Shown here in pieces: positions 1-5,207 of a DNA stretch of 6,150 nucleotides. Within the stretch, counting starts at the first letter, position 1. Each line of letters opens with the position of its first letter. Source of the stretch: Rhodobacterales bacterium (lineage in GTDB: Bacteria; Pseudomonadota; Alphaproteobacteria; Rhodobacterales; Rhodobacteraceae); the NCBI GenBank assembly GCA_013298485.1, contig JAAFHS010000174.1:1-6150 (forward strand), written 5' to 3'. Position numbers and translations under genes: made by a program. The notes below the pieces were generated by a model. It was given only the letters and a program-made list of their open reading frames with translations, was not told the DNA's origin and made no database searches.

Positions 1-668
1 AACACCCCCCTGCCATGGCGTTTGTCGGCGGCAAAATCGCCTTCATAAACATCGCCATTGGCATAGCTGACGGTGCCGGTGCCCTGCCGCCGCCCATCGG
101 CCATCTGGCCTTCATAGACATCGCCATTGGGTTGGGTCAGCCGGCCCTGACCTGTCATCTGGCCTGCGGCCCAGTCACCGATATAGGTCAGCCCGTCGGG
201 CAGGGTCAGCGTGCCCTTACCATCGCGCACCCCGGCCTTGAGGCTGCCGTCATAGACCGCGCCGTCAGGATAGGTGATCTTGCCAGTACCTTCCTTGACG
301 CCATCGACAAAGCCGCCCTCATAGCGGTAGCCATCTGGGTTTTCGATCACGCCCTGGCCATGCTGCACGCCGTTGACAAAGCCGCCCGTGTAGACTGCGC
401 CGCTGGCATAGCGGGCAATGCCTGTGCCGGTAATGGCACCATCGGTCCAGTCGCCCTCATACGTGCCGCCGTCGGGGTATGTGATGCGGCCGCGGCCTTC
501 GGGTTTGCCGGCGGCAAACGTGCCTTCATAGACGGAGCCGTTGGGATAGCGCGCAGTACCCTGACCGCTGATTTCGCCATTCGCCCATTCGCCGGTGTAT
601 TCATAGCCGTTGGGCAGGGTATAGGTGCCGGTGCCATCCTGCCGCCCGTTCAGAAACGTGCCTTCATA
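1..668 (-). repeat. Tandem 69-bp (23-codon) MORN repeat array
   Basis: The coding sequence repeats with a 69-bp period. A copy of GCCTTCATARAC (plus strand) starts at 39 and again at 108, followed both times by ATCGCCATTGG, with one mismatch over 23 bases. Related TTCATAGAC copies occur at other units. The other units have diverged at DNA level but keep the 23-residue spacing without any indel over ten units. Confidence 0.85.
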
Positions 669-767
669 GACCGAGCCGTCATCATATTGCTTGGTCACGA
701 TATCCTGTGCCTGGGCCGTCACCGCAGGCAGGGCGAGCGCCATGGCAAGTGACAAGATGTGACGCAT
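1..767 (-). CDS. Exported MORN-repeat protein (C-terminus cut by left window edge)
   Basis: The minus strand reads without a stop from ATG 765-767 to the left edge, giving 255 visible residues. Residues 1-20 (MRHILSLAMALALPAVTAQA) look like a Sec signal peptide with an AQA cleavage site before QD, so the mature protein is probably periplasmic or secreted. From residue 34 on it is built of MORN units (Y-E-G-x-F/W ... G-x-G) exactly 23 residues apart, with the lead tyrosine at residues 34, 57, 80, 103, 126, 149, 172, 195, 218 and 241. The tenth unit is cut off. A GGAG ribosome binding site at 775-778 lies 7 nt before the ATG and fixes the start. MORN repeats form an extended beta-hairpin solenoid and often act in scaffolding or lipid contact. 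No catalytic domain is visible, though one could lie beyond the edge. The gene diverges from nadE. The exact function is unknown, but the family call is very secure. Confidence 0.93.
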   Translation of the reverse strand, partial: MRHILSLAMALALPAVTAQAQDIVTKQYDDGSVYEGTFLNGRQDGTGTYTLPNGYEYTGEWANGEISGQGTARYPNGSVYEGTFAAGKPEGRGRITYPDGGTYEGDWTDGAITGTGIARYASGAVYTGGFVNGVQHGQGVIENPDGYRYEGGFVDGVKEGTGKITYPDGAVYDGSLKAGVRDGKGTLTLPDGLTYIGDWAAGQMTGQGRLTQPNGDVYEGQMADGRRQGTGTVSYANGDVYEGDFAADKRHGRGV

Positions 768-785
768 GCGCTTTCTCCAAATCAA

Positions 786-811
786 CCGGGGCACCCTAGC
801 TTTTGCCCCGG
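786..811. promoter_or_regulatory. Inverted repeat flanking the MORN-gene -10 box
   Basis: CCGGGGCA (786-793) and TGCCCCGG (804-811) are perfect 8-bp inverted arms around a 10-bp spacer. One arm lies inside the -35/-10 spacer and the other just downstream of the -10 box, as in a repressor operator. A hairpin in the DNA or in the leader RNA is an alternative. The gene starts here rather than ends, so a terminator role is unlikely unless it stops read-through. Confidence 0.4.
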
Positions 812-821
812 GGTGTGACAA
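793..821 (-). promoter_or_regulatory. Likely sigma70-type promoter of the MORN gene
   Basis: Read on the minus strand, TTGTCA (816-821, five of six consensus bases) and TAGGGT (793-798, three of six) are separated by 17 bp (799-815). Transcription would start near 786, leaving a leader of about 20 nt before the ATG at 767. The motif match and ideal spacing support it, but there is no experimental evidence. Confidence 0.5.
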
Positions 822-830
822 GTGCGCGGC

Positions 831-859
831 CTTTCCCTTGGCGGTGCTTCTGCTAGAAC
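831..859 (+). promoter_or_regulatory. Possible weak promoter for nadE
   Basis: A TGC-TAGAAC stretch (851-859) resembles an extended -10 element, 22 bp before the first nadE ATG. No good -35 box is found at proper spacing; the best is CTTTCC/TTTCCC around 831-837. A promoter for nadE must lie in or near this gap, because the upstream gene is divergent, but the exact boxes are uncertain. Confidence 0.25.
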
Positions 860-880
860 CACCGGGGTGATCTGGAGTGC

Positions 881-2542
881 ATGATGCCCGAGACCTTTCG
901 TCTGACCCTTGCGCAGCTGAACCCGGTGCTGGGGGCGATTGATGCCAATGCCGCACTTGCGCGGCGCGCCTGGGAGGCGGGGCGCGATGCGGGGGCGGAT
1001 ATGGTCGCCCTGACAGAGATGTTCATTACGGGGTATCAGACGCAGGATCTGATCCTGAAGCCCGCGTTCGTGGCACATGCGATGCGGGCGATTGACGCGT
1101 TGGCGGCGGGGATCGTGGAGGGACCGGCGCTGGGCATCGGCGGGCCGCATCTGCGTGAGGGCAAGCTGTATAACGGGTATTACGTGCTGCAGGGCGGGGC
1201 GGTACGGTCGGTGATCCTGAAGCACGAATTGCCCAATGACGGGGTGTTTGACGAGAAGCGCGTCTTTGCGTCGGCGGATGTGCACGGCCCCTACCGGGTG
1301 GGTCCGCTGCGCATCGGGACGCCGATCTGCGAGGACGCCTGGCACGCGGATGTGTCGGAAACGCTGGCGGAAACGGGGGCGGAGATTCTGCTGGTGCCGA
1401 ACGGATCGCCCTACCACCGGGGCAAGCCAAAGGTGCGCACGAACCTGATGGTGGCGCGGGTGGTGGAGACGGGGCTGCCGCTGGTTTATCTGAACATGAC
1501 GGGGGGGCAGGATGACCAGGTGTTTGACGGGGCGTCTTTCGTTCTGAACCCGGGCGGGCATCTGGCGGTGCAGCTGCCGCAGTTTGAGGACTGCATCGCG
1601 CATGTTGATTTCGAGAAGGGGCCGGAGGGCTGGCGGGCGAAGACGGGGATGCAGGCGGTGCTGCCGACATCCATCGAGGCGGATTATCATGCGATGGTCG
1701 TGTCCCTGCGCGACTATCTGGGGAAGACGGGGTTCAAGAAGGTTCTGCTGGGGCTGTCTGGGGGGATTGATAGCGCGATTGTGGCGACGATTGCGGCGGA
1801 TGCGATCGGGCCTGCGAATGTGCGCTGTGTGATGCTGCCATCGGGGTTCACATCGCAGGCGTCACTGGATGATGCGGCGGCAGTGGCGCATGCGTTGGGT
1901 TGCCGGTTGGATACGGTGCCGATTTCGGGGGGGCAGGCGGCGGTGGCCGAGGCTTTGGGGCCGCTGTTTGAAGGCACCGCCCCCGGGATCACCGAGGAGA
2001 ACATCCAGAGCCGCCTCAGGGGCCTGATGCTGATGGCGCTGTCGAACAAGTTCGGCGAGATGCTGCTGACGACGGGGAACAAGTCGGAAGTGGCGGTGGG
2101 GTATTGCACGATTTACGGGGATATGAACGGGGGGTTCAACCCGATCAAGGATCTGTACAAGACGCGGGTGTTCGAGACCTGCCGCTGGCGGAATGCCCAT
2201 CATCATGCATGGATGATGGGGCCGGGTGGCGTGGTGATCCCGCCACGGGTGATCGACAAGCCGCCGTCGGCGGAACTGCGGCCGGATCAGAAGGATGAAG
2301 ACAGCCTGCCGCCCTATGCGGTGCTGGACCGGATCCTGGAGGGGCTGGTGGACCATGAAATGGCGGTCGATGATCTGGTGGCGGACGGGTTTGACCGGGC
2401 CGTGGTCAAGAAGATCGAGCAGTTGCTTTATCTGAGCGAATACAAAAGGTTTCAGGCGGCACCGGGCACGCGGCTGACGCGGAAGGCGTTCTGGCTGGAC
2501 CGGCGCTATCCGATTGTGAACCGCTGGCGGGACGGGGTGTGA
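881..2542 (+). CDS. nadE: Glutamine-dependent NAD+ synthetase
   Basis: This cytosolic enzyme makes NAD+ from deamido-NAD+ (nicotinate adenine dinucleotide), ATP and glutamine, the last step of NAD synthesis. Residues about 5-270 form a nitrilase-type glutaminase domain with the expected Glu-Lys-Cys triad at E46, K114 (in KHELPNDGVFDEKRVF) and C150 (in GTPICEDAW). Residues about 275-553 form the synthetase domain, with the pyrophosphate-binding loop SGGIDS at 293-298, TTGNKSE at 397-403, and the conserved KPPSAELRPDQKDEDSLPPY segment at 460-479. The 553-residue length is normal for the two-domain form, and no key residue is missing. Two ATGs occur in a row at 881 and 884. The GGAG at 874-877 lies only 3 nt from the first but 6 nt from the second, so 884 may be the true start (552 residues). 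The gene ends at TGA 2540-2542, convergent with the next gene. Confidence 0.97.
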   Translation: MMPETFRLTLAQLNPVLGAIDANAALARRAWEAGRDAGADMVALTEMFITGYQTQDLILKPAFVAHAMRAIDALAAGIVEGPALGIGGPHLREGKLYNGYYVLQGGAVRSVILKHELPNDGVFDEKRVFASADVHGPYRVGPLRIGTPICEDAWHADVSETLAETGAEILLVPNGSPYHRGKPKVRTNLMVARVVETGLPLVYLNMTGGQDDQVFDGASFVLNPGGHLAVQLPQFEDCIAHVDFEKGPEGWRAKTGMQAVLPTSIEADYHAMVVSLRDYLGKTGFKKVLLGLSGGIDSAIVATIAADAIGPANVRCVMLPSGFTSQASLDDAAAVAHALGCRLDTVPISGGQAAVAEALGPLFEGTAPGITEENIQSRLRGLMLMALSNKFGEMLLTTGNKSEVAVGYCTIYGDMNGGFNPIKDLYKTRVFETCRWRNAHHHAWMMGPGGVVIPPRVIDKPPSAELRPDQKDEDSLPPYAVLDRILEGLVDHEMAVDDLVADGFDRAVVKKIEQLLYLSEYKRFQAAPGTRLTRKAFWLDRRYPIVNRWRDGV

Positions 2543-2553
2543 CCATCGGGGGT

Positions 2554-2614
2554 GATGGGCAAATTGCCCATCCTACGCGGCGTGCGTGAGGTAGGATGGG
2601 CAATTCTGCCCATC
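2554..2614. terminator. Nested palindrome between convergent genes: likely bidirectional terminator or REP-like element
   Basis: Two arms, 2554-2576 and 2591-2614, are inverted copies of each other with only a one-base insertion, around a 14-nt loop (2577-2590). Each arm is also a palindrome in itself: GATGGGCAA/TTGCCCATC at 2554-2572, and GATGGGCA/TGCCCATC at 2595-2614. The element starts 11 bp after the nadE stop and reaches into the stop codon of the opposing aminotransferase, so transcripts from both genes would carry a strong stem. There is no clear U-tract on either strand. The nested layout resembles dispersed intergenic palindromes (REP-like), but copy number cannot be seen from this window. 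Confidence 0.65.
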
Positions 2615-3803
2615 ATTGATTGCACGCATCAGTCGCGGCGTCGATCAGGGCGTCGGCGATATAGTCAAGCTCCGGCCTTGTCAGACGCGCGGGCAGGCGG
2701 ACGTCGCAGGCGCGCATCAGCATGGCGCGGGTTTGCGGCAGATCGGGCGGATCGCCCAGGAACTGCCAGTTCCAGAAGGCGCGGGCATTGCCATCGGACA
2801 GGCCGAACACCTGCACGGAAACACCACGCGCCTTTGCGGCGGATTGGAAGCCCGTGGCCTGCGCATCTGTCCAATCACCGATCAGGTTGAACTGGATGCT
2901 GTCGGGGGCGCGGCTTTCCTGCGGCAGGGCCGGGGGGACATGCAGGGTTGTTGTGCTGTTCAGGCGGCCAGCGACGTAGTCATGGTTGGCAAGGCCCTTG
3001 GCCACGCGCTCAGCAACAAGGGGGAGTTGCGGGCGGATGACGGCAGCGGACAGGTTCTGCATGCGCAGGTTATAAAGCGGCAGCTTGTTCTGCCAGTGGC
3101 CGAAGCTGTTCTGCAGGCCGGGGTGTTTTTTCCAGTTCTGCTCATAAGCGCCCGACATGATGATGGCGCGGGCGGCAAGTTCAGGATCGTCGGTGACCAT
3201 GATGCCGCCTTCGCCCGCATTGACGAGTTTGTAGGACTGAAAGCTGAAGCAGCCGATACGCCCGATGGTGCCGATGTTGCGGGTACCCCAAGTCGTGCCG
3301 AGGCTGTGGGCGGCGTCTTCGATGACGGGCACGCCCGCGGCATCCGCCAGCGCCATGATGGCGTCCATGTCGGAGGTATGGCCGCGCATATGGCTGATCA
3401 TCACGGCATCCGCACCGGGGAGTTTGGCCGCGAAATCGGCCATGTCGACGCGGTAGTTTTGGCCGACCTCGACCAGCACGGGCGCGCAATCGGCGTGGAC
3501 GACAGCGCTGGGGACGGCAGCGAAGGTGAAGGCGGGGATCAGGACTTTCGCGCCTTTTGGCAGATCAAGCGCTTTCAGCGACAGGAACAGCGCGGCGGAA
3601 CAGGAGGAGACGGCAAGGGCGTAGCGCGCGCCGAGGAGGTTTGCGAATTCGACCTCGAGCAGGGCGACGGGGGCATCTGCGGGTGCCGTATAGCGGAACA
3701 GATCGCCCGATGTCAGCAAACGGTCAATTTCCGCGCGCGCGGCATCGGGAATGGGTTCGGCATCGTAAACGTTGGGGGCGAGGGTCTGTCCGTCGGGTGC
3801 CAT
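2613..3803 (-). CDS. DegT/DnrJ/EryC1/StrS-family PLP-dependent aminotransferase
   Basis: The 396-residue protein has the normal length and motif order of this family. These are the cofactor phosphate-binding SSCSAAL (66-72), IPAFTFAAVPSAV (89-101), SHMRGH (137-142), IEDAAH with the pyridine-contacting Asp163 (161-166), and FSFQSYKLVNAGEGG (186-200), in which Lys192 should form the Schiff base with PLP. Family members usually aminate keto-sugars bound to nucleotides, with glutamate or glutamine as donor; the substrate here is unknown. The SHMRGH and YK..NAGEGG wording reminds me of KdnA-type enzymes (8-amino-Kdo synthesis), but no KdnB-like partner is present, so this is a weak guess. The start at 3803 has AGGA (3813-3816) 9 nt upstream. 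The gene follows the oxidase gene on the same strand after 102 bp and has its own control elements. It is not the class III fold of known putrescine or GABA transaminases. Confidence 0.9.
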   Translation of the reverse strand: MAPDGQTLAPNVYDAEPIPDAARAEIDRLLTSGDLFRYTAPADAPVALLEVEFANLLGARYALAVSSCSAALFLSLKALDLPKGAKVLIPAFTFAAVPSAVVHADCAPVLVEVGQNYRVDMADFAAKLPGADAVMISHMRGHTSDMDAIMALADAAGVPVIEDAAHSLGTTWGTRNIGTIGRIGCFSFQSYKLVNAGEGGIMVTDDPELAARAIIMSGAYEQNWKKHPGLQNSFGHWQNKLPLYNLRMQNLSAAVIRPQLPLVAERVAKGLANHDYVAGRLNSTTTLHVPPALPQESRAPDSIQFNLIGDWTDAQATGFQSAAKARGVSVQVFGLSDGNARAFWNWQFLGDPPDLPQTRAMLMRACDVRLPARLTRPELDYIADALIDAATDACNQ

Positions 3804-3804
3804 C

Positions 3805-3841
3805 TACAGCTTTCCTGAATGTCATATTTGGGAAAGCTGTA
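3805..3841. promoter_or_regulatory. Perfect 11-bp inverted repeat before the aminotransferase gene
   Basis: TACAGCTTTCC (3805-3815) and GGAAAGCTGTA (3831-3841) are perfect inverted arms around a 15-nt spacer. The gene-proximal arm ends one base before the ATG and, in the mRNA, contains the GGAAAG that serves as ribosome binding site. It could be an operator (arm centres 26 bp apart) or an RNA hairpin that hides the ribosome binding site. A terminator is less likely, as no U-tract follows. Confidence 0.55.
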
Positions 3842-3848
3842 ATGTCTT
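3821..3848 (-). promoter_or_regulatory. Possible promoter of the aminotransferase gene
   Basis: On the minus strand AAGACA (3843-3848) and TATGAC (3821-3826), each matching four of six consensus bases, are 16 bp apart. The -10 box falls in the spacer of the inverted repeat and the repeat arms lie on either side of it, which would suit repressor control. The match is modest and read-through from the oxidase gene is an alternative. Confidence 0.3.
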
Positions 3849-3871
3849 GGCGGTGGAAAAGCCAGTGACAT
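3842..3871. other. Imperfect second hairpin in the oxidase-aminotransferase gap
   Basis: ATGTC-T-TGGC (3842-3851) can pair with GCCA-GT-GACAT (3861-3871) around a 9-nt loop, giving 9 base pairs with an internal mismatch. It directly abuts the perfect inverted repeat, so the leader RNA could carry two stems in tandem. It might instead stabilise or end the upstream oxidase message. Confidence 0.3.
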
Positions 3872-3905
3872 GTTGATGACACCGTCTTGCGGGGCAGAAA
3901 AGAGC

Positions 3906-5207
3906 CTACAGCCCCAGCCGATCCCGCATGGAATACCATGTCATGGCCAGCACGAGGAGGGGCCAGCGCAGGGCGGCCCCGCCGGGGAAGCTGGGCTTGG
4001 GGAGGGAGGCCAGCAGGTCGAACTCTGCCGACTGGGCATGCACCGCCTGGGCCATGATCCGGCCTGTCATTGTGGCCATGGCAACACCATGGCCGGAACA
4101 GGCCGAGGCGGCCATGACATTGGGATGGATGCGCATGAGCGCGGGCATGCGGTTGACGGTGATGGCAAGGGTGCCGCCCCAGGCATAGTCGATCTTCACG
4201 TCGTGCATCTGGGGATAAATCTCCAGCATTGGTTTGGTGACGGCCTTGATGATATCGGGAAAGCGGTAGCCATAGCTTTCGGCACCGCCAAACAGCAGGC
4301 GGTTGTCATCGGACAGACGCCAGTAGTTAACGACGAATTTGGTATCGGCGACGGCGATGGGTTCGGCAAGGATATCCCTGGCGCGATCGCCAAGCGGTTC
4401 GGAGGCGATGATGAAGTTGTTGATCGGCATGACTTTTGCCGAATACTGGCGGGCAAGTCCGGCCATATAGCCGTTGCCCGCAAGGATCACATGGTTGGCG
4501 GTGACAGTGCCGGAGGTGGTTTGCACGACAGGTTTGGCACCGGGGCGGATTTGCAGCGCCTCGGTGCGTTCATGAATGCGCACGCCCGCGGCCTGGGCGG
4601 CCTTTGCCAGACCGAGGGCGAAGTTCAGGGGGTGGATATGCCCGGCACCCCGGTCGATCGTGCCGCCCTTGAAGGCGGGAGAGCCGATGAGGGCACGAAT
4701 GGCGGGGGTATCCAGCGGTGCGATCTGGTCATAGCCGTAGTCGCGGGCCAGACGCGTGGCATAGGCCTGATCATGGCGCACTTCGGCGTCGGTCCAGCAG
4801 GCATGTGCGACGCCGGGGCGGAAGGTGACGGGCATGTGGTGGCGGGCGATCAGGTCGCGGACGAGGGATTTGGCATCTTCGCCCAGGTCCCACAGGCGGC
4901 GGGCATCGCCCTTGCCGACCATGCGTTCCAGATCATCCTGATCGCGGCGCTGGCCGGAGCCGACCTGGCCCCCGTTGCGGCCCGATGCGCCGAAGCCTAC
5001 ACGATGCGCCTCCAGCAGGACCACGTCATGGCCCGCCTCGGCCAAGTGGAGTGCGGCGGACAGGCCCATGTAACCGCCACCCACCACGCAGATATCGGCC
5101 GTCTGCGCGCCTGCCAGAACCGGGAATGGGTCTAGCGGTGTGGCGGTGGCGGTGTAGTAGGAGGGGGGGTATTCCCCCTTGCGGTCGTTGGCGTAGAGCA
5201 GGTTCAT
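3906..5207 (-). CDS. puuB: FAD-dependent amine oxidoreductase, PuuB-like (gamma-glutamylputrescine oxidase family)
   Basis: This is a 433-residue protein of the D-amino-acid-oxidase (DAO) fold. By family analogy it oxidises a gamma-glutamylated amine such as gamma-glutamylputrescine to the aldehyde, with release of ammonia and reduction of oxygen. Visible features, counted from the ATG at 5207, are the N-terminal SYYTATA typical of PuuB relatives, the FAD-binding VVGGGYMGLS (41-50) with acidic E66 at the end of the second strand, GFGASGRNGGQ (71-81), GAGHIHP (187-193), and the C-terminal SGHGVAMAT (371-379) that contacts FAD. The C-terminus PLLVLAMTWYSMRD is also usual for the family. An in-frame ATG at 5237 would add ten residues unlike the family. 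The ATG at 5207 overlaps the stop of the upstream glutamine synthetase gene as ATGA, has no strong ribosome binding site, and is probably translated by coupling. The exact amine is not proven. Confidence 0.88.
   Translation of the reverse strand: MNLLYANDRKGEYPPSYYTATATPLDPFPVLAGAQTADICVVGGGYMGLSAALHLAEAGHDVVLLEAHRVGFGASGRNGGQVGSGQRRDQDDLERMVGKGDARRLWDLGEDAKSLVRDLIARHHMPVTFRPGVAHACWTDAEVRHDQAYATRLARDYGYDQIAPLDTPAIRALIGSPAFKGGTIDRGAGHIHPLNFALGLAKAAQAAGVRIHERTEALQIRPGAKPVVQTTSGTVTANHVILAGNGYMAGLARQYSAKVMPINNFIIASEPLGDRARDILAEPIAVADTKFVVNYWRLSDDNRLLFGGAESYGYRFPDIIKAVTKPMLEIYPQMHDVKIDYAWGGTLAITVNRMPALMRIHPNVMAASACSGHGVAMATMTGRIMAQAVHAQSAEFDLLASLPKPSFPGGAALRWPLLVLAMTWYSMRDRLGL

Noticed and set aside
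15..752. Long plus-strand open frame of 245 codons across the MORN gene
   Set aside because: It is the antisense of the 69-bp repeats, kept open by their periodic composition. The minus strand shows a signal peptide, a ribosome binding site and clear MORN motifs.
782..1690. Minus-strand open frame of 302 codons opposite the first part of nadE
   Set aside because: Its Arg/Pro/His-rich product has no family motif and lies antisense to the conserved glutaminase domain of nadE.
2104..2298. Short open frames inside nadE suggesting a frameshift or nested gene
   Set aside because: The nadE frame is unbroken, with all motifs in order, so there is no sign of disruption.
2616..3818. Plus-strand open frame of 400 codons opposite the aminotransferase gene
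   Set aside because: It is a high-GC shadow frame. The minus-strand product carries the PLP lysine and all family motifs.
3804..3905. Small gene or riboswitch in the oxidase-aminotransferase gap
   Set aside because: No start codon with a ribosome binding site and a coding-like frame is seen, and the stems do not match a riboswitch class that I can recognise.
3870..5135. Plus-strand open frame of 421 codons opposite the oxidase gene
   Set aside because: Its Gly/His-rich product has no recognisable domain, while the minus strand encodes a full FAD enzyme.
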